Part shown: positions 1 to 52,428 of the stretch, piece by piece
How the letters are laid out: every line of letters begins with the position of its first letter
How positions within the stretch are numbered: position 1 is the first letter of the stretch
Source of the DNA: Cristatella mucedo
Taxonomy: Eukaryota; Bryozoa; Phylactolaemata; Cristatellidae
DNA: 64,000 nt
Assembly: GCA_009760855.2 (NCBI GenBank)
Contig: WPIO01000061.1
Span: 759,501-823,500, forward strand
Direction of reading: 5' to 3'
Position numbers and translations under genes: made by a program
Notes under the pieces: model-generated
Seen by the model: the letters and a program-made list of their open reading frames with translations, nothing else
The model's database searches: none
Told to the model about the DNA's origin: nothing

Positions 1-204
1 GAGAGTGAGGCGAGCAGGGCATGTGAACGAATGCCAAATTAGTAGTACAGGTAGAAGCAAGCTAAACCAATATGAGGTGCATATTGCATCCAACTCACTA
101 CAGGCACTTCTTAGCTTCATGGGCTAAAGTCTCGTCAGTCAACTCTCAACATGAGGGAAAGTCAAGAAAATACTTACATAATTGGTTCACCAATCGAATA
201 TTTG

Positions 205-545
205 TTTAGGGTACCTTTCAGAAGACTTAGAAACGGGATTGGAAGCACTGACGGCTTCGGCATAAAATAAAAAAAGATTATGCAAACTACGTCTAACCCA
301 GATGTAAACCGAAAGCAACATATCTACAAATAACAAATTTACTGATCTCTGCAACATATGCGAATTGTATCCTAACTTGTTAAACCATGGTAGATCGAGG
401 TACATGCATAAAGCTTGTTGAGGTGCTTGCTTGTGCTTTTAAAAAGCTTCATTTTCAGTGTAGCTTTGTGCCTTGTTAATTTCATAACTCGACCAATATG
501 TCGCGTTTCAAGGTGAAACTTTAACTGCGAGTTAAGCTCTGCTTG
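205..545. repeat. Unclassified interspersed repeat R1, copy 1
   Basis: Diverged copy of a sequence also at 17459-17780: both start 'TTAGGGTAC..TTTCA.AAGAC', share 'GTAAACCG.AAGCAACATA' and 'TGGTAGATCGAGGT.CATG', and end with 'ATAACTCG.CCAATA'. No coding frame, tail or terminal repeat is evident. Lies just downstream of PNLDC1 exon 18. Confidence 0.6.
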
Positions 546-667
546 TATAACATAAGAGCTAGAATTATTTCAGGTTTGTGTCGAAGAAGTTTAGCTATAC
601 ATATCATCAAACATCCTGAAGCTTTATTTTCTGCAATCATGAACATTCATGTACCATGCAGGATTAC

Positions 668-41781
<41,114 letters not shown>

Positions 41782-42370
41782 TTTCAAGCTGGTAGCCGGG
41801 CTCCGGCAAGGTACCAGCCGGGAAGGGGTAACCCGAAGTGCTCAGCCGACGACACGGAAACGCGTGCCTAGTACGGCGGGCAGCGCACGTGCTTCCGGTA
41901 GCAGAGAGCGCCGTTCGCTGTTTCACGTATTGTTGTCAGCTAATGCGGCGTCGTTTCTTCATGCAGTAATGTCAGGTTCTCTCTATGGGCGCAGTAATCA
42001 TAGCAGGCTTTTTAATATGGCCGCTAACGTATGGTTATATTTAAGTAAAGTAAACGTTTTCAGCTACCATTTCAGCTTTGAGCTTAGGAATTTATGTTTT
42101 GTTTTGGGTTTGTATGCTTGGGGTTTACGGTTTTCCGGTTAGATTTGGTATTTTTTGAGGCACGAGTTCTGGATTTAATATATTTTAGGTCTTAGGGTTT
42201 AGTATGACGGTATTAGCGAGAAACTCTAAATGGACAAGAGCGCCCATCAGACTGGAGCGGAACCACGTGACGGCGATGACGCGCCCATAAAGCTACTGCT
42301 GTAGTCGCTGCCCCGCCGCCGCTCTAAAAGCCGCTGTCGTCACCGCACAAGCCTAGCTGTAGACGCCTCC
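41782..42370. other. Presumed 5' flank of PNLDC1, GC-rich at 41782-41960
   Basis: Directly upstream of the start codon the sequence becomes richer in G+C and CpG than the intron. This fits a promoter region, but I see no defined box and no transcript start. A plus-strand frame at 41864-42142 has no recognisable content. Confidence 0.35.
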
Positions 42371-42429
42371 TTGTCCGCCGCTCTGTCCGCCCCTCTGTCC
42401 ACCCCTCTGTCCGCCTCTCTGTCCGCCGG
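42371..42429 (+). repeat. 12-bp GC-rich minisatellite
   Basis: About five units of the type GTCCGCCCCTCT. Confidence 0.85.
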
Positions 42430-42460
42430 CCTAGCCACCGCAGCCAGCTGTGACGTATAG

Positions 42461-42595
42461 TAATAATAATAATAATAATGCACTTGATAAAGCGCCCTCA
42501 GAAAACTTAATCTCATTCTAGGCGCTTTACATTTGCTGTAAAGGGAAATGCAATTGAATGGTGAGTAAAATCATGCCTGAAAAACAAACACGTAT
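42461..42595 (-). mobile_element. LINE-A 3' tail and UTR start
   Basis: AAT repeats, AAAGCGCC/GGCGCTTT hairpin (with CAGAAAACTTAATC loop) and first 3' UTR bases, minus strand. Confidence 0.82.
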
Positions 42596-42699
42596 CCCTA
42601 TTTTATTTGGAAACACTAGAACCATTATTATGCTTTTCTCGAGCCTTCTCCAGTCCTGCTGTATGTGCTCCATTTTTCCCATTTATAGAAGCAATACTC

Positions 42700-42853
42700 T
42701 ATAAATGAATAAATAATTCATTTGTATAGCGCCCCAAGAGAACTAAATCTCTATCCAGGCGCTTCACGTATGCCTCAGGGCTCGAGCCCACGACCTCGGC
42801 CAGACCTTACTTAGTCGGGGCGAGCACCTTAACCGCTGGACCAACCCAGCTCG
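42700..42853 (-). mobile_element. SINE-2 copy
   Basis: Minus strand GCCGAGCTGGGTTGGTCCAG head, GCTCGCCCCGACTAAG, TCGTGGGCTCGAGCCC and hairpin tail GAAGCGCCTGGATAGAGATT. A complete copy. Confidence 0.88.
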
Positions 42854-42859
42854 GCAATA

Positions 42860-43895
42860 CTCTGGCTTTCTGTGATGGCTTATCATTACACGGAAAGCAC
42901 AATCCATTCAAGTATCCAATTTCCTGTTCGTTTTTCTTTCGTAGACTGCTTAACCTTTGCCACTGGCGTCGACTTTTTTTAAATCTCAAATGCTTGTTTT
43001 TTGTAGTATCTTACGCTGAATATCTCACTATATTTTCATCCACCAGGGCTCCAGCGAAATATCCTGGGAAGAAACGTCACCACACACTTTAAAAAGCCGA
43101 CACATACTTGATTGACATCTAATAGGCAGCCACGAAATTAAGTCGGTTATGGAAAGTATTCCACTTTGATGGTAATTTTTTGGGTGAGTGTAGAAACTTT
43201 GGCCATTCCCAGACTTAGCAAGAAGCGCTTAATTTCTAGTACTACCACTGGCAGACTTCTTGAACCTTAAGCCACTAGGACGATGGATGTATTTAACTGC
43301 TCGTGAGACTAGTACTTGGGATGAGCATTCTGACTCACTTTCCACACGAGATTGGCGATACAAGCTCTGGTTTTAGAGACCTGTCACTGCGGGTTCCAGG
43401 TTTCCGAATTCCTTATCGCATGCACGCATCGCTTAGTTTTGTCATCAGAGAAGAACGAATAAGTTCAAATACAAGTCGCGGCAAAATTTCGTCATTTGCT
43501 TAACCAAACCGTGGACCTCAGCTCTCCACGTTTACCGACGAGTTTCTCTTGTGCGTCTCGACTAAAATGGAAATTCTCGGCCTCCTGCTAGGACAAATCT
43601 ACTTGCACTTGATCCAGTGTGACTACGAGAAACGTGAAAGTAAGTTACTGCTTTATCCACGAAATTTGCGAGAGGCTCTTTAGTCGAGGTGCACAGCTGT
43701 GCGCCACTGCCAGCATCACCGGCGAGACGCTCGACTCTGAGCTTCCATTCGTGGCTGCCACGGTGTAGCTGACCGTGCAGCCCATCCAATCTGCCGAAGA
43801 TGCTTCAAAGATGGCTAGAAATAGCCGTTGCTCTTAAAACAGCCGGCACGCCACCACAAGGTTTCGGTCGCCAAAATGCCGATCAAACCTAGCTA
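42860..43895. other. Intergenic sequence without recognised elements
   Basis: Short frames only; nothing I can identify. Confidence 0.4.
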
Positions 43896-43898
43896 TAA

Positions 43899-44055
43899 CC
43901 GTTGCCATGCCCCTCGAAAGCTGAGAGATGTCAGAAGAACTAACTTCCGTCATTCACCCTGGTTTGGCCAGGTGGTGATCGTTGCTATACCTCTTGAAAG
44001 CTGAGAAGTGTCAGAACTAATTTCTGCCATTTACCCTGGTTTAGCCCAGCGGTGA
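43899..44055 (+). repeat. Tandem duplication of about 77 bp
   Basis: Units 43899-43977 and 43980-44055 are collinear (CGTTGCCATGCCCCTCGAAAG versus CGTTGCTATACCTCTTGAAAG; CACCCTGGTTTGGCC versus TACCCTGGTTTAGCC), about 80 percent alike. Confidence 0.8.
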
Positions 44056-44092
44056 CTTGGCTCATTTTTTTATGGGCCGATGTCAAAGTGAA

Positions 44093-44205
44093 TGCATATG
44101 ACGACTTGGGTCGTGGGCTCGAGCCATATGGCGTATTTGAAGCGCCGCCTGGATAGAGATTACTTTATCTCAGGGCGCTTAATATGATATATGCTTATTT
44201 CTCTA
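44093..44205 (+). mobile_element. SINE-2 3' half
   Basis: GGGTCGTGGGCTCGAGCCAT then GAAGCGCCGCCTGGATAGAG tail and GGGCGCTTAATATG. Confidence 0.7.
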
Positions 44206-44292
44206 TTTTTTATTAGGACTCGGACTTGTAAATAAAGATACGCCCTTTTTTGATTGCTGCCACGTTATGGTATCATGTACGCAAAAAGTAAA

Positions 44293-44440
44293 GGTTAGCC
44301 GATTCGACAGCCACATTGACGCTGAGAGCCGATGCGGCCATCATTTCCGCTTGCAGCGGTGGGGGGCACTGCGGAGTTGCCTACTGCATGACTCGAACCT
44401 ACGACCAGGATGCTGAGGTTTGAGCACCTTGCCCTTGGGG
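44293..44440 (-). mobile_element. Diverged SINE-1 copy
   Basis: Minus strand B box GGTTCGAGTC with SINE-1 body (CCGCTTGCAGCGGTGG on the plus strand). Confidence 0.6.
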
Positions 44441-44654
44441 TAAAATCAAGGGGTTGACATACCTGCGTAAACAGGTGCTACAGCATCACTCGTTAGCTGT
44501 GCGTCAAGGTGCTGGTTTTGCCAGTATCTGTCGCTCATTTTTAAGGACTACCTACCACACAATACGCATCATGTGTTTATGGTGAAGGATTTTAGTTCAG
44601 GAGCCGCTGCTACACGATTGTAACTCTACTGCTTTTCGACATCTACCTGCCTAT

Positions 44655-45722
44655 AATAATAATAATAATAATAATTCACTTGATAAAGCGCCCTCAGAGA
44701 ACTCAATCTCTTTCTAGGCGCTTTACATTTGCTGCAAAGGGAAACGCGAATAAATTGGCGAGCAATATCATGCTTGATAAACATGAATAGCATGGCTAGG
44801 GGTGACATGCACAGGGTCAGCATGCAAATGCGGTTATTGGCAGCATGCACAGTGTCAGCACGCATAAGCACATCAAGGACGAATCACAGGGACCCACTAA
44901 ATGCTGTCCTAAATAGGTGTGTCTTTAAGTTCTTTTTAAATGTGGTCAAGTCAGGGGATGTTCTGACGCAGGTCGGGAGGAAGTTCCAGGCTTTGTAAGC
45001 ATACGAACTAAATGCACGGTCGCCAAAGGATTTGAGGTTTGTACGAGGTATTGGTAAACTGTTGGATTCCGAATAGCGGGTGGTACGATGCTTGGCCTAA
45101 TGGGGGAGTAGATCTGAGAGATAGGCTGGAGCCAAAGAATGAAGTGACCTAAAAGTGAGCGACAAAACCTTGAAGTCGATCCGTTACTTGACTGGTAGCC
45201 AGTGCAGGTCGGCGAGAAGTAGTGAGATGTCGCAACTGCACGCTCACGACAGACACGCCTAGCTGCAAAGTTTTGCACCAGCTGTAATCGCCCGAGTGCA
45301 CATGCCGGTAGGCCAGCAAGCAGTGAATTACATAAGACAGGATGTAACAAATGCATGAACTAACATAGATGTGGTATCCCTATCTAACCAAGCCCGAGTT
45401 TTAGCAATGTTATGTAGCTGAAAGTAGGCAGACTTGATTGTGGAGCTAATGTGGTCATCTAACGAAAGGTCACTTTGGAACATGACACCTAGATTTCGTG
45501 CAGATTCAACAGGAGATATGCTGGCAGAGCCCAATTTAAGCATCAGCCTTTCCAATTTCTGAATCACACTGGGTTTGTTCATAACTAATAAGTTAGTTTT
45601 ATCATCGTTGAGTTTTAGAAAATTTGCTGCCATCCATGTGCGGCTGTCATCAATACATGCAGCAAGTGAGTTGAGAGAATCCGAGGTGCTCGAAGGCTGG
45701 GAGGGATCAAAGCAAAGGTACA
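44655..45722 (-). mobile_element. LINE-A 3' third
   Basis: Minus strand: AAT tail, hairpin, 3' UTR, then ORF2 C-terminal region in frames 44946-45356 and 45328-45723 (FLKLNDDKTNLLVMNKPSV; SDLSLDDHISSTIKSAYFQL). 5' truncation at MYLCFDPSQPS, just after motif C. Near-identical to 28258-29321 over most of its length. Confidence 0.9.
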
Positions 45723-45910
45723 TTGCCTATCAAGGCGTAATCGCTGACGCTTACACCAATTTGATAAAATCATTAGCGAAAAACAGCCAACTAATCGTAG
45801 TCACTACATGGGATGTTAACTGTAGAAAGAGCATGCTCGTGTCGTTGGCTGCTTATTTTGCCGATTCTTTATATTAAGCTGGCCAAAGGTATTGGAAAAC
45901 AACTCTGACA

Positions 45911-46369
45911 CTAAGCAGGAAGTGGTTTATTATACAATTCGGCTCCTTCAGGCTTTTCAGCTAAAGCAGCTCTGAGCGTTGGTGGTAACTTACTATCAGT
46001 ATTCTCAATATAGTCTTTGTGCTTATACGACAAACCGACATCCTCTACTCGATAGCTCCATTTCCTTGCAGTTTGAATGATAATCTCGCTAAGTCGTCAA
46101 CGTAGGGCCTCTATCGAATCGCTGCGCTGTGAAGCAGCGAATTTCAAGATTCACTGTCTCACCTTTGAATTAACTTTCATATCATGACCCATCTTGTTTA
46201 TTGGGCCCTCTGAATGACGATGCACCTGGATTAGGCAGAGCTCAAAACTGCAACAATAGCGCAGTCTGATAGTTTTACAGTAAAGGGTACCTCTACGATA
46301 TTTACGACAGGTCTTTTTTTTAGATTTCAAATTTCGCTCGTCCTTGGTTTCGCTCTTATGCAGTGGTTA
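45911..46369 (-). pseudogene. Decayed open frame, origin unknown
   Basis: One minus-strand frame runs about 150 codons to a TAG at 45911, broken only by two TGA codons. Segments read VHRHSEGPINKMGHDMKVNS, ILKFAASQRSDSIEALR, RLSEIIIQTARKWSYRVEDV and LPPTLRAALAEKPEGAELYN, which look protein-like. Both TGA sites could derive from CGA by one transition. A lysine-rich and Cys-containing start (LKSKKKTCRKYRRGTLYC) precedes them. I cannot assign a family; an ancient gene copy or transposon-derived protein is possible. Confidence 0.35.
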
Positions 46370-46794
46370 TGTCTACGTATCGAGGTCGTATCGACGGGGT
46401 TCGCGATTTAGATCCCTGTAGTGTGCGTACCGTATGCGCTCACATGCCCTTACTCTCACATGCTCGTCGACGCTTCTCCGGTCTATCCTGATACAAAACT
46501 ACACGTCATTTTTAAGCGTATATGGTTTCCCACATTTAAAGCGGATTGGTGTGAGTTTTGGTGATTGCACGGCGATTGGTTCGAAACGAGCATGAGCGTG
46601 CAATTCATGATTTTCGGACCGTGACAAAGATAAAACTCCCAACTCGCACTTATCGTCGGCTCTCTACAGCGCCGTGTGCTTGTGCAAAATGTTGAGTCGT
46701 TTGTCCTCGATCGTGGTTCCTTTGCACCAAATTTGACCTGATGCGCCCTACTGGGCTACTGCTGAGAGCTATCCGTTTCACTTCACGAACCACG

Positions 46795-46980
46795 TCAAGC
46801 TATCAAGTCTTAAGCCTATGTTATCTTGCTCTGAGGCAAGTAGAACTCCCTCAAGCTATCGAGCCCTGACTCCGCAGCATCTTACAACAAGGCTATCGGG
46901 TTTTCAAGCTATCGAGATTCAGTCAACCTGATCTTGCTATGAGGTAGTTGAACTCCATCAAGCGGCTATCAAGCCAATCC
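46795..46980 (+). repeat. Imperfect internal repeat
   Basis: CAAGCTATC(A/G)AG and TATCTTGCTCTGAGGCAAGT/ATCTTGCTATGAGGTAGTT motifs recur about 110 bases apart. Function unknown. Confidence 0.5.
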
Positions 46981-47099
46981 TTATCTTTGCAACCTCGACC
47001 ACGTTTCTTGTTGGCAATTCTTGTTGGCCGCTGAGATCCTTGAGCAGGCCGCGAAATAAATGTGTCTCCGTAGTAAGTTGACAAAGCCCCTAGGGTTGA

Positions 47100-47600
47100 C
47101 TTGGCGTTCAGCTGGAGAGACTTCTATAGCGTGCTCGAGGCTAAGCAGCTTTTAGTACGCATACTGAAGCCAGCCAGCTCCGTCTCGCGCAATAGAGAGA
47201 CCACAATGTGCATACGAAGCAAGGAGCCCAGTAGAGGAGAAGTGGCAGCTCATAGCAGCTGAAAATGATGCCCCGCAGCCCGTAATAAGCGAGAAGATTG
47301 TGTTGCTTAAGAATTAGAGACAGTCACGCATGTAAGACAAAATTGAACGTGATAGCTAGATATTGTAGCGGTCTTCTTGAAGAAGCTTATACGCCTCAAG
47401 CAGTTATCAAAAGGACAGCTAAATTCGGAGCACGCGATGATGGTTGCACTTCGGCACGGCCAAGTAGAAGAGCAATAAGTCTCCTAAACCAGCTACACGT
47501 CCACCTGGCAGTCTACCGAGAGAGAAGACTCGTTACTGCTAATGCCAGAAAGCTTAGCGACGAGTACGGAAACTTAAACTGCGTAGCGTCGTGATTGTTA
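47100..47600 (-). mobile_element. Diverged LINE-B fragment
   Basis: Minus strand resembles the LINE-B 3' part (CTAAGCAGCTTTTAGTACGCAT; GGAGCACGCGATGATGG, compare 33535 and 57410) but is heavily mutated. Confidence 0.5.
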
Positions 47601-47604
47601 TATC

Positions 47605-49295
47605 TCACCTCCAGTAAATTCAGAAAATATCTCTGCCCGTTTAATCGATCTCGCGAATTCTCGGTATTAAGTCCTTTAGGTGCATAATTTTCCAAAGTTC
47701 ATGCGATCCAAGTTCATGTCAACGCACCACACCCGACAACCGATCGCCTGAATTACTTTTCGACAAACGGACGTAAAGTAGCTGCACGATGCAGTTTAAG
47801 CCAACTAAAAAGTAGCCTGGAGGTTAAAATGCATTGTGTGATACAATTTTTCTGTTTTCGCTTCAAGCGCGGCTGACTGCGATAGTTTGCCGTATGGACA
47901 CAATGGAAGCCTCGTGATCGACTTCCCTGTCTCTTTGACGCTATGCAAGGAAACGGAAGAAATACGGACCCATTTGTCTTGCGATGTCAGAATCGGCAGA
48001 TCTACGAAATAATCCCAATTTAGTGTGTGTGTTTTTCCGTTACCGTCCGAGTTCACCAGCACAGTTTGCGAAAGCAGTCGGGTGGTGTAGCTCTTTAGCT
48101 TTGTGAAAGGTAAGTGATTTACCATTTACACGGACCATAGGCAGGCCACATTTTTGTAGCTTTGTAATTCTCTCCGCAATGATCGACGGTGGAGATTCTT
48201 AAATTGTATGCCCTGCGATAATTAGCACACCGCCAGGGATACCAAATATGTCTAAACGCTGGATGGCGCTGAAAGCTTAAAAGAACAATCGGTAAGGTTA
48301 TCGGAGGTCAACGAAGCTAATTGTATGGAATCGTGCGAATGACTGAATTATCGAACTTGTGAATCGTTAATCTTCATGTTTCCATCGCGACTAGCACTTC
48401 GCCGTCCATCGCTTACATGAGTTTGCAGTGCTACTGTTGATTCGAAACCTGGCGGGCGATCTTAGCCGGGCTCAGCCAATCGCTTGAGACTTACGCATTG
48501 TAGCGTCGTGTCAGCCCCGTACTATGTCCTTAGTCTGGTGCCCAGCCTGACCTCTTAGCAGCAAGTACATGCATGAACTGCAGTATAAATTAAGTTGCGC
48601 TGGGGCGGAGGGCAGCGACACTTACACTTGGTTCGCTTATTTCGAAGCAGCTCGAAGCCTCTCGAAGCGTCGGCAAGCAAGCTGCATGGCTGCTGCATCG
48701 TGCTGCTGGACTCACCAGCTTCGGCAGGACGACGCAGCGGCAGCGCGACAGCAAAAATCGGCTGCCACGTTCCCCAACTGCCACGTTCGCACTCCTCCGT
48801 CCCTTTGGCGCGACCTGCATAATTAGATAAAAAAAATCTGACGCATCCTAACCTTAGCAGTTAACAGGCGACTGTAATCAGTCGACTGCCATCGATTATC
48901 GTCGATGCACCTACGTTCATATATGCAATCAAACGACGACTAAAAGTGAAGCTATGCCAATGCCCCCCCCCCCCGCGTAAGAGATGAGATCTGCCGCGGC
49001 TGCCGAACCTCCTAGTCTTTGACCTTTTTTTGGCGGGCCTTTCAGTCATTTTCAGTCAACTGAAAACCCACATTTCTTGGAAAATTTAGATTCCGTTCAT
49101 CAGCCGCGAGAATGAGTATATTGAGAACGCGTTTTATTTTCGTAAAGCCACAGTTGATTATATATCATTGATACTTACATTGTCCTTATAGGCAGAGTCT
49201 CTCTTCAAGTCTGTCCCTCTATTTATCCATCTCGACCAATGCATGCATCTAATGGGCTTAGCGAGCGCAATCGAGTTATCTTAGTATATACTAAA
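47605..49295. other. Intergenic sequence without recognised elements
   Basis: Includes a GC-rich patch at 48590-48826 with open frames on both strands and a poly-C run at about 48963. A minus-strand frame at 47805-48125 is open. None shows a recognisable domain. Confidence 0.35.
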
Positions 49296-49299
49296 GGTC

Positions 49300-49410
49300 T
49301 GGTCTCTAAAAGACTTGGGGGTTATACGAGGTATGGCTACACAATTCGATTCAAAACCGCGGGTTGTACGATTCTTCGCCTTACGGGAGTATAATATCAG
49401 TAAAGCCTTT
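49300..49410 (-). mobile_element. LINE-A, inverted 5' piece of a twin-primed insertion
   Basis: Minus strand LINE-A ORF2 sequence starting at the GGTCTCTAAAAGACTTGGGG position and running toward the element 5' end (AACCGCGGGTTGTACGATTC). Confidence 0.7.
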
Positions 49411-49443
49411 TCTACTAGTCGCACTGCACTGGGTGTTTTCGCT

Positions 49444-49570
49444 GCATTGCCGTGCTATTATATAATATTAAAGACTGATAATATTATAATATATGTGCAT
49501 ATATTATATATATGCACATATATTTAATATGATCGGTCTTTAGTAATATAATAGCACATCAATGCAATGC
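49444..49570. repeat. 127-bp AT-rich palindrome
   Basis: Outer arms GCATTGC (49444-49450) and GCAATGC (49564-49570); then GTGCTATTATAT pairs with ATATAATAGCAC, TTAAAGACTGAT with the GATCGGTCTTTAG region, and ATATGTGCATAT with ATATGCACATAT, centre near 49507. Arms of about 60 bases with few mismatches. Confidence 0.88.
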
Positions 49571-49862
49571 CTTAGTTTGTATGCTCCCAAAGCCTGGAAC
49601 TCATTACCGACGCACGTCACAACGTTTCCTAACATTACGACATCTAAAAAGAAGCTTCAGCGCACCTTTTTCATTACAGCATTTGGTGGGTCTTTGTGAT
49701 TCGTCCTTTGTGTGCATATACCTGCTTACCTGCTCGTGTCTGCTGCTTGCGGATGTTACCACAAAATATTAGCCAATGCTTTATATGCACCATCTGTCAA
49801 GTGCCCAGTGAGAAATTCAGTTCTCTGAAGTGTCATAAAAATTTATTATTATTATTATATTA
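49571..49862 (+). mobile_element. LINE-A 3' piece of the twin-primed insertion
   Basis: Starts at TTAGTTTGTATGCTCCCAAA, immediately 3' in LINE-A coordinates of where the inverted piece begins. Runs through TTTGGTGGGTCTTTGTGATTC to a hairpin remnant and ATT repeats. Confidence 0.82.
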
Positions 49863-50033
49863 TTCTTATTATAATATTTCTCCTAGGTTGCACGCCAACA
49901 GCATGTATTGGCAGAAGTGTTGCAGCAGAAATTTACCTAAGTCTGTGAGCGCAGTTAGGCAAGCTGCAAAGAACTCAACTTGGGAAGGTCAGAGCCTTGG
50001 CTTTTAATGCCCAGGCCGTCCAATCACGGAGTG

Positions 50034-50173
50034 GTGCCAAGCTGGTTTGGTCCAGCGGTTAACGTGCTCGCCCCGACCAAGGTCTGGTTGAGGTCGCGGG
50101 CTCGAGCTCGGAGGCATATGTGAAGCGCCTGAATTGAGATTTAGTTCTCTTAGCGGGCGCTATACAAATTAAT
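50034..50173 (+). mobile_element. SINE-2, reference copy
   Basis: A-box region TTTGGTCCAGCGGTTAA (50045-50061), B-box region GGTCGCGGGCTCGAGCT (50092-50108), then tail stem AGCGCC (50124-50129) and GGCGCT (50156-50161), loop AGATTTAGTTCTCT, end ATACAAAT. Shows most directly that SINE-2 ends in the LINE-A hairpin. Confidence 0.92.

Positions 50174-50175
<2 letters not shown>

Positions 50176-50240
<65 letters not shown>
50176..50240 (+). repeat. (TA)n microsatellite
   Basis: 65 bp of pure TA directly after the SINE-2 tail, probably grown from it. About 180 bases upstream of the CUB gene start codon. Confidence 0.97.
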
Positions 50241-50242
<2 letters not shown>

Positions 50243-50418
50243 TGAAGGTGACTCGCCTCTTTCGACTTGCCTTAGGGAAGTGCAACCTTGTAGCTTTGCA
50301 TCCCTAAGCGACAGAGACATATAGCTGCTGCTCATTTCGCTTTTCCATCCGCTGAGTTACTTCCGTGTTTAAACAAAGATGTGGTATAACCAGACATCTG
50401 TGCTTGCAGGGTTAGTGG

Positions 50419-50473
50419 ATGATCATATTCTGGTTAGCACTGGCTCAGTTTGGAGTCACAACTAAAATTGAAG
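50419..50473 (+). CDS. CUB gene exon 1 (signal peptide)
   Basis: Codes MIIFWLALAQFGVTTKIE plus one base. Hydrophobic start typical of a signal peptide. Donor is GAAG|GTGAGC. It leaves phase 1, which the 2-base start of exon 2 completes. No direct homology supports it, so it rests on the signal peptide, donor and phase. Confidence 0.55.
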
Positions 50474-52395
50474 GTGAGCACATTGGCATCGATGCTACTC
50501 ATACAGAGCCTATTCGCTGGAGTTTCGCTTTTCATTGGACTTAATTTCTCATTTGGCTAATCCTACGAAAACCATTCCATGTCGGCAGATTTTCTAATAA
50601 AAATATTGGCTGGCTACGCCAGCGAGAGCCTTAGACTTTATCAGCGGTTCTTGAAAATAACCAATAGGAACCACATACCTTATAATCTATATTTTAGAAA
50701 GCGCAATTGAAGATCTGAACTGATATAGTTAGCTGTAGTCCAAGCTTCGATCAAGAGAGCTGTGCCTAGAGCTTTCCTAATTAGAGAGCTGCATACTAAA
50801 AAATTTAGTATAATTCATTTGTAGTAGAGAACTCAATCTCTAATCGGGCACTTCGCATTTGCCACGGGGCTTGAGCCTACGACCTATGCCAGACCTGGGT
50901 CGGGACGAGCACCTTAACCACTGTGGGCCAAAAACCAGCTCGGCACTATGGTTATTTCTATTGACTATTTCCGAACACAGTTAACCCTGTGCGACTGACT
51001 GTCGGACGCTAAGGCGGCGAACTGGGTAATGTTTATGTATGGAAGCCGTAATTTTTAATTGCTGCTGTGCTCTGCTACCGTTGGCATACCCCTTCATCTA
51101 TCGAGGCCTATCCACTACTCGCAAGTCGCGCTTGAAGGCACCTGCTCCACCATTTTGTATTTGTCACCTCCTCCACCATTGTGTATTTGTCACCCCTGAG
51201 CAAGTATTAGTATGGTTATGAGGCCTGCGTTGAGGGTAAAGAACGTAAGCGCCGGAGCCGCTACATCTAGTTTGTGACTTTTTAGAATACTAATGGCTGC
51301 CGGAACTGCTACCGAATATTGTGCTTTCTAGAAGCAGTTGAGCTGAAAATCAACTGTCTCTGCAACACACTTTACGCATAAAATATGCATCTCGCCACCA
51401 GGCAGTTCTAATAAAAGTCAGCTGACCAGCGGTCGTGGCAAGAAGGCGGGTCAGGACTACAGTTTGGTTGCTCATTACTACTGCTGGGCTTGAATATCCA
51501 TTGCGTAAGAGGTAGACCGTATGCTCCCAAAGCCTAGAACTCCCTCCCGACTTGCGTCACAACATCCCCTGACTTGACCACATTTAAAAAGAACTTAAAA
51601 AACACACATATTTAGGACCGCTTTTAGTGGGTCCCTGTGATTCGTCCTTGATGTGCTTGTGCGCGCTGACACTGTGCATGCTGCCACTAACCACATTTGC
51701 ATGCTGACCCTGTACATGTCACCCCTAACCATGTTGGTCATGTTGTTTGTGTATCAAGCATGATATTACTTACCATTCAATTGCATTTCCCTTTGTAGCA
51801 AATGTAAAGTGCCTAGAAAGAGATTGAGTTCTCTGAGGGTGCTTTATCAAGTGCATTATTATTATTATTTATTATTTATTCTAGGAATTATTTCTGAACC
51901 ATATTATAATTATTCTAGGAATTCTAGAATATAGTAGTTTGTTAATGTCAGTAGCTGTGTATTTCAGGGTGCGGGACAAGTCTGGTCGGAAATGGTGCCG
52001 TGTACTCTCCAAACTTTCCTCTCCGCTACCCGGACAATGCTTCCTGCCAATGGCACCTCAAGGCTGAAAATGGCACTCTAGTGCGACTCCAGTTTCTCTC
52101 CTTCAGCCTGGAAGATCTCTTCGACTCGCTTGTCGTTTATCGAGTTGCGGGATCGACACGAAATGGAACATTTGCAACGTGAGTTCTCTCATTTAAGCAC
52201 AGTTGAACAAAGCTTAGGTTCGTGGTTCGGTTAGTGGATGATTCGGTTCGCAGCGACTCCCCCCCCCCACGTTCGACGAAGTAGAAAGCGCTCTGTAAGA
52301 AATCCCACCTCCTATGCGAGTGATTTGCTCGCCTATCTGACTGACAAGTACCGGCTTTCTCACGATTTCTCGTCAATGCTATCGCGTCGAGCGCG

Positions 52396-52428
<33 letters not shown>

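Noticed and set aside
48569-48826. Overlapping open frames on both strands as a gene
   Set aside because: GC-rich sequence lacks stops in several frames at once; no domain, splice or homology signal supports a gene.
49444-49570. The palindrome as a rho-independent terminator or cruciform origin
   Set aside because: The window is eukaryotic and the palindrome sits inside a retroelement inversion junction; no evidence of such a role.
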